Source: Ardenticatenales bacterium
Lineage (GTDB): Bacteria; Chloroflexota; Anaerolineae; Promineifilales; Promineifilaceae
Length of the DNA stretch: 64,000 nucleotides
NCBI GenBank assembly: GCA_020634575.1
Contig: JACKBM010000003.1
Location: 186,001-250,000, forward strand
Reading direction: 5' to 3'
A program made the translations under genes and the position numbers. The notes under the pieces were generated by a model, which was not told the origin of the DNA, made no database searches, and saw only the letters and a list, made by a program, of their open reading frames with translations. Below are positions 16,922 to 24,600 of this stretch, piece by piece (the stretch's first letter is position 1; every line of letters begins with the position of its first letter).

Positions 16922-17992
16922 TTATTCGGGCGGGAAATTGAAATCTACAGCCGGTTTGGCACTGCTGCTGCCGATAAATGGGTAAGGGCGCGTGCCGAAC
17001 TTGGTGAGAGCGGCGGCGCCCAGGCCGACGAAGCTGAGCAGGGCGACAACCAGGCCACTGCCAGGCAGACGCAATGCATCCAACAGGCCGGCGATGAGAG
17101 TCAGGCTCACGGTGCCCAGGACTGCGGTCACTGCCAGGCTTTTGCTGTTCAGGTTGAGCCAGCCCGCCAGCCGCTGGCCGATCATCTGCCCCAGGGTGAC
17201 CCAACCCAGGACCCCGGCGCCAATCAGACCCGCGAAGATGACAAAGACAATCGGGTAGCCAATAATGCCGACGCAGACAAAGGTCAGGATGACCGACAAC
17301 AGCAGCAGGGCTGCGCCCATAGAGGGGACCGCAATGGCAGTTAGCAGCCCAACGGTGCCGCTGGCCACCGGCTTCTGCCGAATGGCGGCACCAACGCGGC
17401 TAAGCTGATTCGGAAAGACCGAGGCCAGGGCCAGGGCCAGAACGCCCATAGTGACGCTAAGCCCGATGGTCTGTAGCAAATCGCCAAAAAAGCGACCGAG
17501 CCAGCGATCAGGCCCCGGCTCGATACGCGTGGGGCCACTGACGGCTGCTTCAAAGCCACCCAGGGTGTCCATCAGATTACCGACCGGGTTGGTCACACAG
17601 GCAATTTCGCTGCTGGCATGATTTTCCAGCGTGCCACCGAGCAGGACACAATCGCCATCCAGCTCAGCGTTTTCCGTCACGTCAAGATAACCACCATAGA
17701 TGACGAGATCCCGTTCGATGGTGCCGTTGATGGTGGTTGTACCGCCGTAGACGTACAGGTCTTCTTCGACCGTACCGTCCACTGTAACTGAGCCGCCAAA
17801 GACAAGCAGCGTTCCCTCGAGGGTACCGCCGGTTTCAATGACAAAATCGCTACCGTAGATGGAGACATCTTCGGCGATTGTTTCGCCGGCCTTGATGACG
17901 CCATCGTCCCGATAATCAGCGAGGGCGGCACCGGCCGGTACCAACAGCGCCAGCGCCAGAATGAATAAAATGAACCACTTTCTCGTTTTCAT
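16922..17992 (-). CDS. Exported bactofilin-like beta-helix protein with membrane domain
   Basis: 356 aa. A signal peptide (MKTRKWFILFILALALLV to about ALA) is followed by some 110 residues of short beta repeats of the type GTVEEDLYVYGG / GTIERDLVIYGG, a polymer-forming, bactofilin-like right-handed helix. Residues about 180-325 contain four or five membrane helices. ATG 17992 follows GGGTGA and is preferred over GTG 18001. Third gene of an ECF sigma/anti-sigma operon, so it is probably made under that sigma factor or helps sense envelope stress. The exact role is unknown. Confidence 0.75.
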   Translation of the reverse strand: MKTRKWFILFILALALLVPAGAALADYRDDGVIKAGETIAEDVSIYGSDFVIETGGTLEGTLLVFGGSVTVDGTVEEDLYVYGGTTTINGTIERDLVIYGGYLDVTENAELDGDCVLLGGTLENHASSEIACVTNPVGNLMDTLGGFEAAVSGPTRIEPGPDRWLGRFFGDLLQTIGLSVTMGVLALALASVFPNQLSRVGAAIRQKPVASGTVGLLTAIAVPSMGAALLLLSVILTFVCVGIIGYPIVFVIFAGLIGAGVLGWVTLGQMIGQRLAGWLNLNSKSLAVTAVLGTVSLTLIAGLLDALRLPGSGLVVALLSFVGLGAAALTKFGTRPYPFIGSSSAKPAVDFNFPPE

Positions 17993-18006
17993 GGCATTCA
18001 CCCGGC

Positions 18007-18618
18007 TCAGATAGTTACCCGCTCGCGCACAACCGCCGGACGAGTCAACTGCCGATAAACGGTATTCCAGAGGAAAACGACGCCCAGTAAGGCCAGTGCC
18101 AGGAGCAGGACCAGCGGCTGCTGCTGAATAAACTCAGCTGCCCCCACGGCCAGGCCGCGCAGCACAATCTGAATCAACCGGAAGGTTTCCAGAACAACTG
18201 TCGCAATACTGCGTACGATGACTGGTGGGTTGTTCAGGGGCGCCAGATTGCCGGCCAACCAGGTGGCCGCAACCAGAGGCATGACCCCGAGGAAAAAGAG
18301 CAGCGTATAAAGGCCACCCAGGATCCAGAACCGCTGGCTGGGGTTGGGTAACCGGGCCAGAGTCTGGGCTGTGAAATCTATAGCGACCGGAGCGACAGCC
18401 GGGGTCGTGCGGAACAGCTCGTCCACCGCCTGCCAGGACTCCCACTCACGTTGCAGCTCAGGATTGGCCAGGAGTTGGGCGGCCAATTCTGCTTCTTCAG
18501 CCGCATTTAACTCGCCATCCAGCGCTGTCATCATCAGGGCATAGATTTCATCCATTTCCCCGGACGCAGCACCCGGCGGGCCCGGCACAGGGCTGCTGTC
18601 GGCGTTGAAATCGATCAT
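18007..18618 (-). CDS. Putative anti-sigma factor (membrane)
   Basis: 203 aa. Residues about 22-65 (DEIYALMMTALDGELNAAEE...LQREWESWQAVDELF) resemble the anti-sigma domain fold but lack the zinc-binding His-Cys-Cys residues. Two or three membrane helices follow (ILGGLYTLLFFLGVMPLVAA and QQPLVLLLALALLGVVFLW). Its position between the ECF sigma gene and the surface-protein gene on the same strand supports a role in holding the sigma factor at the membrane. Identification rests on context and on the helix pattern. Confidence 0.7.
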   Translation of the reverse strand: MIDFNADSSPVPGPPGAASGEMDEIYALMMTALDGELNAAEEAELAAQLLANPELQREWESWQAVDELFRTTPAVAPVAIDFTAQTLARLPNPSQRFWILGGLYTLLFFLGVMPLVAATWLAGNLAPLNNPPVIVRSIATVVLETFRLIQIVLRGLAVGAAEFIQQQPLVLLLALALLGVVFLWNTVYRQLTRPAVVRERVTI

Positions 18619-18667
18619 GATAATACTCTCCCATCAAGTTTTCCTTGCCCGTGCCAGCTCTCCCAAA

Positions 18668-19234
18668 CTAGCCCAGGGCATATTCCGGTTCTTGCTGATA
18701 AACCTCAGCAAGCTGACGTCGCGCCCGGAATAAACGCGACTTAATGGCGCTGACCGTGGTGTTCATCACTTCAGCGATCTCTTCATAAGACATCTCGTGC
18801 CAATAACGTAGCACGACTGCTTCACGATATTCCGCCGGTAAGGTCGCCAATAGTTCCTGGACAAGTTTTTGTTGCTCGCTCATCATTGACTGTGCTTCAG
18901 GACCTTTTGCGCGGTCCGACATTAAGGCTGGATGGGGTGGCAAAGGCTCATCAATCGACAACAGCAAGGCGCGCCGTTTCCGTAACAGGTCGATACAGAA
19001 GTTCGACGCGATGGATAAAATCCAGGTGCTGAACTTGTGATTCGGGTTGTACGTATCCAGGCGCGTGTAGGCGCGGATAAATACTTCCTGAGCGGCCTCT
19101 TCAGCCTCACCAGCGTTACTTAACATGCGATATGCTAGATTGAAGACGGGTCCCTTATAAGCTTCGACCAATTGGCCGAAGGCTACTTTGTCACCTCGTC
19201 TGGCCTGCTCTAGCCAAACAAGTTCTTGGTTCAA
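18668..19234 (-). CDS. ECF-type RNA polymerase sigma factor
   Basis: 188 aa, sigma-70 family. Region 2: FGQLVEAYKGPVFNLAYRML, AEEAAQEVFIRAY and FSTWILSIASNFCIDLLRK. Region 4: LPAEYREAVVLRYWHEMSY, then EEIAEVMNTTVSAIKSRLFRAR. The start is TTG 19234, with AGGAGA upstream; no better ATG exists. It is followed by the putative anti-sigma factor gene, as is usual for ECF groups of the RpoE type. No obvious autoregulatory promoter could be defined by eye. Confidence 0.92.
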   Translation of the reverse strand: MNQELVWLEQARRGDKVAFGQLVEAYKGPVFNLAYRMLSNAGEAEEAAQEVFIRAYTRLDTYNPNHKFSTWILSIASNFCIDLLRKRRALLLSIDEPLPPHPALMSDRAKGPEAQSMMSEQQKLVQELLATLPAEYREAVVLRYWHEMSYEEIAEVMNTTVSAIKSRLFRARRQLAEVYQQEPEYALG

Positions 19235-19413
19235 CTCACTATCTCCTGTCTAACTAACCCATTATACGTAACGGATTTACAAAGGTTGCAATCTTTCTGA
19301 TGAGACTGACAACTTGCCTAAAAAGTTCCCTTGATGGGGGTACTAACAGGAAGATCTTGCCAAAAATCCGGCCCGAACCGATGGGTCCCGGGGCCGATTC
19401 GGTCTGGTTCGCA

Positions 19414-19437
19414 AGGCGGATTCGCCTCAGGTATAAT
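19414..19437 (+). promoter_or_regulatory. -10 box with small palindrome, very near the start codon
   Basis: A consensus TATAAT at 19432-19437 lies only 9 nt before the ATG at 19447. Just upstream, AGGCG and CGCCT (19414-19427) form a short palindrome that could be an operator in the -35 region. Expected transcription start is 19443-19445, so the mRNA would be nearly leaderless. Confidence 0.5.
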
Positions 19438-19446
19438 CCGCCCGCT

Positions 19447-20289
19447 ATGATCAATGGTGAAAACGAGCGCAAATCGCTTCCTTCCACCCTCTACACTGAA
19501 GAGTATTTTCTGACCGCCTGCGAAGGGTATGATGTCTTTCTGGAATCAGAAGGGCAGCACCTCTCACGTCGCCTTCGGGATGCATTCGCTCTGGCCGAGG
19601 TTGTGCCGGGGATGAAAGTGTTGGATGTCGGCTGTGGCCGTGGCGAGATTATTCGCCACTGTATGCGCCTTGGCGTTGAGTCGTACGGCATCGATTATGC
19701 CGAGGCGGCCACGCGGATGAGCCAGGAGGTGATTGAGTCGGAATTGGCGGCTAACCCGGAGGCGCTCAACGCCGGCGTCTGCCGGTCTGACGCCAAGCGG
19801 CTGCCGTTCCCGACCGGTTATTTTGACCGGGTCCTTCTCTTTGATGTTGTCGAGCATCTTTATCCCTGGGAATTGCAGGAAGCATTGCTGGATATCCGCC
19901 GCATCCTGAAAGACGATGGGATGTTGATCGTCCACACCGCGCCTAACCGCTGGTATGACCGGTACGCTTACCCCTGGGTACGCCGGGTGCGGATGTTGCT
20001 GGGCCAGGGTGACGGCTACCCCAAGGATCCGCGGGCAATCACGCCGGTCAATCAGGATGTGCACGTCAACGAGCAGGATTTGCTCAGCATGCACCGCACG
20101 TTGAATGCGGCCGGGTTTAAGGGCCAGGTGTGGCTCGATTCACCGCCGCAGAACAGAACGGAGAATGTGGTCATGGCGCTGTTACGCCGTCTCGCTTTTG
20201 ACGTGCCGCCCTTCCGCTGGTTTTTTGAGCGCGAGGTATTTGCCGTCGCCCGCAAACAGCTTAAGGGCCGGCCGGCCAAGGCGGCATGA
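19447..20289 (+). CDS. Class I SAM-dependent methyltransferase
   Basis: 280 aa from ATG 19447, chosen because a TATAAT box rules out the longer frame. SAM motif I is MKVLDVGCGRGEIIRHC near residue 57, motif II is FDRVLLFDVVEHLYPWEL, followed by LIVHTAPNRWYDRYAYPWV. The C-terminal segment resembles methyltransferases working on polysaccharide or lipid substrates. Its stop overlaps the start of the GT39-like gene by 4 nt (20286-20289), so the two are coupled. Both may act in envelope glycan synthesis; the substrate is unknown. Confidence 0.82.
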   Translation: MINGENERKSLPSTLYTEEYFLTACEGYDVFLESEGQHLSRRLRDAFALAEVVPGMKVLDVGCGRGEIIRHCMRLGVESYGIDYAEAATRMSQEVIESELAANPEALNAGVCRSDAKRLPFPTGYFDRVLLFDVVEHLYPWELQEALLDIRRILKDDGMLIVHTAPNRWYDRYAYPWVRRVRMLLGQGDGYPKDPRAITPVNQDVHVNEQDLLSMHRTLNAAGFKGQVWLDSPPQNRTENVVMALLRRLAFDVPPFRWFFEREVFAVARKQLKGRPAKAA

Positions 20290-22250
20290 AACGTTCCCAC
20301 CTGCTGCTAATCTTCATATTGCTGTTGGCCGCCGCTCTGCGTTTGGTCTGGCTGACTGATTTTCCCCCTGGTTTGACTCATGATGAAGCGAATAATGGCC
20401 GTGAGGCGCTGACTGTACTGGATGGCGAGTTCCTCTATATTTCGCCGTTCGGCTATGGCCGCGAGCCGCTTTATCGGTATGTGGTGGCGGGGTTGATGGC
20501 CTTGATCGGGCCGGGGTTGTTCGCCTTACGGCTGGTGAATGTTTTTACAGGGTTGCTGGCGATCGCGTTGAGCTACCGCTGGGCGGCGCTGGCGCTGGAT
20601 CGGGGCCGGAGGATCCGGCCGGTTGCTCTCACCGCTGCGGCTTTTATGGCGGTCTCGTTTTGGCCGTTAGCCACCAGCCGGGAAGCGTTGCGGGCAGGGA
20701 TGATGCCAGCGTTAACGGCAATGGCCGCTATTCTCGTCTGGCAACTGCTGCCAGGCGGGGCCCAATCCCGTCGCGGTCGGTTGCTCAGCGCTGTGGGGCT
20801 GGCTCTGGTGATTGGGGCAGCGTTTCACAATTACCTGGCGGCCCGGGTCTGGTGGTTGCTATTCCCGGCTTTTGTCCTCTACCTGGCACTGGTCTGGCGG
20901 CCCGGTTTGCGGGCTATCTGGCGCCCTTTGGTAGTGACCGCTCTGCTTGGCGCAGCGTTGGTGGCGCCGCTGTTCTGGTATTTGCGGCTGCACCCGGAAA
21001 TGCAGCCACGGCTGCAGATGTTCTCCGAGACCGTGGCGCAATTGTCCTCTGGCCAGATCCGGCCATTTGCCGAGAATGGCTTGCGGGCGCTGGGGGCGTT
21101 TGTCTTGCCCGGTTTTGGCGATGAGTTCCTGGCGTACAACATTCCGGGCCGGCCGCTCTTTGACCCGCTGACCGGCCTGTTCTTTATCGTTGGCGTGATT
21201 GTGGCGCTGTGGCATTGGCGGCGACCCGCCTATGGCTTTCTGCTACTCTGGTTCGGGTTGGGTATTGTGCCTTCATTGGCGACGGGGGCGACAGCCAACA
21301 CAACTCGAAACATGGCCGCGCTGCCAGCCATTTACTTTTTGCTGGGTATTGGTCTGGTGGCAGGCGTGGATTGGGTGTGGCGCCATCGAACCCTAAAGAA
21401 GCGTCAATGGGGGGTAGCCCTGGCCGGGGCGCTGCTGCTCTTCGTGGCGCTGCGGGATGGCTACGATTATTTTGTACGCTGGAGCCAGGACCCCGATGTG
21501 CGGGCGGCTTACCAGGTAAATCTAATCGCCTCGTTGGAATATTTGGATCCGGCCGGTCCGACTGTTGTCTCGTCTGTGTATCCTGGACCTGCCCACGATA
21601 TTTCCATCGCCATGACGATGCTGGGAACACGCTCTTTGGCCTGGCGGGGGGTGGCGGCTAATTCAGCGCTGATCTTGCCCGCAGGGAATTCGGCGCGGCT
21701 TTTGGTGCCAACGGCGACACCATTGCATCCTTATTTTCAAGGTTGGGTGAAACCGCTAGCCCAGGTAAGCCTGCGCCCAGATGATACGGATCCGGGCTTT
21801 ACCAGCTATGAGCTGCAACCGCCTGCCATGGATTATGAGCCGGTGGGCGTAACGTTGGGGGAGGCGGTCAGCTTATTGGGTTATCAATGGGTAGCCAATC
21901 CGGTGGCGCCGGGCACGGTTGCCGAACTGGCCAGCTATTGGCAAGTGCTTGACCCGGCGCGGGTCGGGCCGCCCCGATTACCGGCACTCCTGCCTGATGT
22001 GAACTTATTCACTCATGTATTGTGGCCGGATGGCACGATAATGACGCAGCAGGATCTGCTAGGAGCGCCCTCCTGGAGCTGGCAAGCAGGTGATATTGTG
22101 GTGCAGATTCACCAGCTGGCGGTGGCGCCGGAAATACCGGCCGGTAGCTACCAGGTCGTGATGGGACTCTACGATCCCGAAAGCGGTGTCCGGCTACGCC
22201 AGGCGGATGGCAGCGAAGTTATCGGTGTAGGGACATTGCAAGTCGAATAG
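20286..22250 (+). CDS. GT-C (GT39/ArnT-like) membrane glycosyltransferase
   Basis: 654 aa. The first helix (LLLIFILLLAAALRLVWLTD) leads into the extracytoplasmic loop FPPGLTHDEANNGREAL, whose Asp-Glu pair is the catalytic acid motif of GT-C enzymes, and then GREPLYRYVVAGLMALIG. About ten further helices extend to residue 400; the last 240 residues are an outer, soluble domain. Such enzymes move a sugar from a polyprenyl-phosphate carrier to protein or lipid. Coupled to the methyltransferase gene. Confidence 0.8.
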   Translation: MKRSHLLLIFILLLAAALRLVWLTDFPPGLTHDEANNGREALTVLDGEFLYISPFGYGREPLYRYVVAGLMALIGPGLFALRLVNVFTGLLAIALSYRWAALALDRGRRIRPVALTAAAFMAVSFWPLATSREALRAGMMPALTAMAAILVWQLLPGGAQSRRGRLLSAVGLALVIGAAFHNYLAARVWWLLFPAFVLYLALVWRPGLRAIWRPLVVTALLGAALVAPLFWYLRLHPEMQPRLQMFSETVAQLSSGQIRPFAENGLRALGAFVLPGFGDEFLAYNIPGRPLFDPLTGLFFIVGVIVALWHWRRPAYGFLLLWFGLGIVPSLATGATANTTRNMAALPAIYFLLGIGLVAGVDWVWRHRTLKKRQWGVALAGALLLFVALRDGYDYFVRWSQDPDVRAAYQVNLIASLEYLDPAGPTVVSSVYPGPAHDISIAMTMLGTRSLAWRGVAANSALILPAGNSARLLVPTATPLHPYFQGWVKPLAQVSLRPDDTDPGFTSYELQPPAMDYEPVGVTLGEAVSLLGYQWVANPVAPGTVAELASYWQVLDPARVGPPRLPALLPDVNLFTHVLWPDGTIMTQQDLLGAPSWSWQAGDIVVQIHQLAVAPEIPAGSYQVVMGLYDPESGVRLRQADGSEVIGVGTLQVE

Positions 22251-22283
22251 GCAAAAGGTCACATGAGAATGTTATGTAATGTA

Positions 22284-22312
22284 TTGTTATTTGTGGCCCG
22301 GCCCATTATGCT
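22284..22312 (+). promoter_or_regulatory. Promoter of the sortase gene
   Basis: TTGTTA (22284-22289), 17-nt spacer, TATGCT (22307-22312). The start would be near 22319, leaving an 80-nt leader before the ATG at 22401. Confidence 0.5.
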
Positions 22313-22400
22313 AGACATAACATGGTTGCGTCGACGGGCGTGAATACGTCATAATGGGGCCGGGAGCTACGAACCGGCCGGATTTTTGTAACGGGAACAG

Positions 22401-23342
22401 ATGCTAAACCGACGTCGTCTTGATGACCTATCTGTAGAAGAGCTGGAGCAAGAGCTGCTGCGTAAGAAGCGGGCCCACCGCCGCCAGCGGCTGGCGCGCC
22501 TGCAAAGCGAGGGGCGGTTGGTTGAGGTCGCCGGTTTGAGTGCGCCCGATCCGGAGCCGCTGCCGCCGCGGCTGGCCTATCAGAATGGCCAGTTGCTGGC
22601 TGAGGCCGAGCCAGCCGCCAGCCGTTCACCGCTCCGCCTGGGTTGGGTGGCCAACAAGTTCCTGTTATTCGTCGAGGTTGGGGCTGTGGTTGGCCTGGTG
22701 CTGGTAGCGCTGCTGATGTGGAGCACCCGCAGCGAGCTAAACCGGGAAATTGCCGCCGTGCAGGACGAGGAAGCCGCCGGATTTGCCCTGCCCACGCCAG
22801 AGCCGACGCCGATCATTTCCGTAGCTGTCCTGCCAACCGGACATCGCATCGTCAATGGCGCCGCCATCCCGGAAGAAGCCGGCGATATTCCCAGCCATTT
22901 GTTACCCATCATTAACTCCTACGTGCCGCCGCCGCTGCCCACGCCGGGGCCGGAGCAGGCCCGCCGCATCCAGATTGCCAAAATCGGCATCGATAAACCG
23001 ATTGTGCAGGGGGATGATTGGGAGCAACTCAAGAAAGGGGTGGGTCAGCATCCGGGCACCGCGATTCCGGGACAACTGGGTAACCTGGTGCTCTCAGCGC
23101 ACAATGACATTTTTGGCGAGATTTTCCGGCATCTGGATCGGTTGGTGGCTGGTGACGAGTTTATTGTTTCAACTGAACGAGCCGCCTATACTTACGTGAT
23201 TCGGGAAATCCGCATTGTGGAGCCGACGGCGGTTGAAGTTCTGGAAGCAACCGAGCATGCCAGCGCCACCCTGATTTCCTGTTATCCGTACCAGGTTAAT
23301 ACGCAGCGCATCGTGGTGCTGGCCGATCTGGTCACTGATTAG
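22401..23342 (+). CDS. Sortase family transpeptidase
   Basis: 313 aa. A basic, Gln/Arg-rich cytoplasmic head is followed by one membrane helix (FLLFVEVGAVVGLVLVALLM, about residues 90-110) and a Pro-rich linker. The sortase barrel starts at RIQIAKIGIDKPIVQG. Catalytic residues are the His in NLVLSAHNDIFGE, the Cys in ATLISCYPYQV and the Arg in NTQRIVVLADL. Sortases join surface proteins to the wall or to each other at LPxTG-like signals; no substrate gene with such a signal was noticed nearby. Class assignment (D/E-like) is uncertain. Confidence 0.88.
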   Translation: MLNRRRLDDLSVEELEQELLRKKRAHRRQRLARLQSEGRLVEVAGLSAPDPEPLPPRLAYQNGQLLAEAEPAASRSPLRLGWVANKFLLFVEVGAVVGLVLVALLMWSTRSELNREIAAVQDEEAAGFALPTPEPTPIISVAVLPTGHRIVNGAAIPEEAGDIPSHLLPIINSYVPPPLPTPGPEQARRIQIAKIGIDKPIVQGDDWEQLKKGVGQHPGTAIPGQLGNLVLSAHNDIFGEIFRHLDRLVAGDEFIVSTERAAYTYVIREIRIVEPTAVEVLEATEHASATLISCYPYQVNTQRIVVLADLVTD

Positions 23343-23375
23343 GACGATTGGTCCGGTTAAAAAACCAGGAAAAGC

Positions 23376-23645
23376 ATGAGCAAGAAAGTTAGACGTAGCA
23401 AGAATAACGGGCCGGAGCCTGCCCAGGCTGTAAAAAGCAACAGCGAAATCGCGGCCCAGGTACAGAGTAACCGTCGCCGGGATCGGCGCCAGGTCGCTAT
23501 CAATACAGGACTGTCTCGCAAGATCAACAGCGTAGATGAGCTGCGTGAAGAATATGCCTACGTGATCAAAGATCTGCGGCTGATCTTCGCCATTGCGGCC
23601 CTGATGTTCCTCATCCTGTTTGTTTTGAACTTCGTTCTCCTTTAA
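23376..23645 (+). CDS. Small single-pass membrane protein of unknown function
   Basis: 89 aa. A strongly basic N-terminus (MSKKVRRSKNN, SNRRRDRRQ) is followed by an amphipathic stretch VDELREEYAYVIKDL and a C-terminal membrane helix (IFAIAALMFLILFVLNFVLL). The basic side should stay in the cytoplasm. It follows the sortase gene by 33 nt and precedes a terminator, so it is in the same transcript. Not recognised beyond this. Confidence 0.65.
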   Translation: MSKKVRRSKNNGPEPAQAVKSNSEIAAQVQSNRRRDRRQVAINTGLSRKINSVDELREEYAYVIKDLRLIFAIAALMFLILFVLNFVLL

Positions 23646-23686
23646 GTAGGGTGCTGTGTCACAGCGGGCCTTGACAGAAGCCACTG

Positions 23687-23716
23687 GGCGTATCGGTAAT
23701 CCGATACGCCTTTTTT
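23687..23716 (+). terminator. Intrinsic terminator of the sortase operon
   Basis: Perfect 10-bp stem GGCGTATCGG/CCGATACGCC with loop TAAT, then TTTTTTG. It lies 42 nt past the stop of the small membrane protein. Confidence 0.92.
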
Positions 23717-23806
23717 GTTATCCTTGAATGAGAGAAGCGAGAGAAAGTCCATATTGATGGAGGAAAATGGCGGCGAGTGCGTTGAGTGTACCAACAAGGT
23801 GCCCTA

Positions 23807-23865
23807 ACCTCCGGGAGGTCCTTTGTGCGCCAGCCTTGCCAACAGCTGAAGGACCTCCCGGAGGT
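23807..23865. repeat. 17-bp perfect inverted repeat with palindromic arms
   Basis: ACCTCCGGGAGGTCCTT (23807-23823) is exactly complementary to 23849-23865. Each arm is itself nearly palindromic (ACCTCCGGGAGGT), so several folds are possible. It lies just past the stop of the minus-strand SRPBCC gene and could end its transcript. REP-like. Confidence 0.65.
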
Positions 23866-23871
23866 AGGCGG

Positions 23872-24324
23872 TCAATGGGTAGCGGCGTATTGCGCCAGGT
23901 TGTCGAGTTCTTCGCGGTAGATGCGGCGGACGATGGCGGGTTGGAACAGGCGTTGCAGCCAGCCCATGAAGCCAGGCTCGGAGGTGAAGTCGGAGATGAT
24001 GGTGACCTGACTATCGCCGTTGGCCCCGGCCGGTTCCACCCGCATCACCGTGCGCACGGCGCCGTCGCTGGATACCTCCAGCAGTTCGCGACCAGGGACC
24101 GGTTCGCTGACGTGCATTTCATAATCATACGTCTGGCCGCTGACGACCATTTGTAGTTGATAGACGGTGCCTGCTCCCTGTCCGCCGGCCAGCAATTTGA
24201 TTGAACGGAAATATTGGCGTGGCAGGATGGCCACATGGGCATCCTCGAAGTCGGCCAAAATCTCATAGATCGTCTGCACGGGGGCATTGATCAGGCGGGT
24301 TGATTCTACACGGACAGTTTTCAT
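23872..24324 (-). CDS. SRPBCC (polyketide cyclase-like) protein
   Basis: 150 aa. MKTVRVESTRLINAPVQTIYEILADFEDAH is the usual opening of the ligand-binding START/SRPBCC fold, followed by strands QMVVSGQTYDYEMHVSE and VTIISDFTSEPGF and a long C-terminal helix (FQPAIVRRIYREELDNLAQYA). These proteins bind hydrophobic molecules; no ligand can be named. Its first 62 nt overlap the end of the upstream 90-aa gene in another frame. Confidence 0.78.
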   Translation of the reverse strand: MKTVRVESTRLINAPVQTIYEILADFEDAHVAILPRQYFRSIKLLAGGQGAGTVYQLQMVVSGQTYDYEMHVSEPVPGRELLEVSSDGAVRTVMRVEPAGANGDSQVTIISDFTSEPGFMGWLQRLFQPAIVRRIYREELDNLAQYAATH

Positions 24325-24535
24325 AGTTTTCTCCCTCGGCTGGTAGTGGCGATAGGGCGATCAGTTCCAACCCGTAATCGCGGCAGCGTGCCAGCAAGCC
24401 GTAAAGGGCGGCGGCATCCGGCAAGTCGCCGATGAGCAGGGTATCACCGGCCGGTGTGGCCTCTATCCTACAATCCGCAAACCAGCCCGAAAGCACCGGG
24501 CGCAACCGCCCTTTGAGTTTGATCAAATAGTTCAC
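24263..24535 (-). CDS. Small conserved-looking protein of unknown function
   Basis: 90 aa. YLIKLKGRLRPVLSGWFADC, then GDTLLIGDLPDAAALYGLLA and RCRDYGLELIALSPL, is the pattern of a small alpha/beta protein often seen in Chloroflexota and Actinobacteria (the DxAALxGLLxRxRDxGLxLI core). It fits a coding region rather than chance. The last 21 residues run over the start of the SRPBCC gene, an unusually long 62-nt overlap, so the two are probably co-translated. Function unknown. Confidence 0.6.
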   Translation of the reverse strand: MNYLIKLKGRLRPVLSGWFADCRIEATPAGDTLLIGDLPDAAALYGLLARCRDYGLELIALSPLPAEGENYENCPCRINPPDQCPRADDL

Positions 24536-24600
24536 GGTCTCATTTTAGGTAGTCAGGGCTTGCCTGTCGCCCGCCGGGAGGTGGGAAAAGGGGGTGGGAA

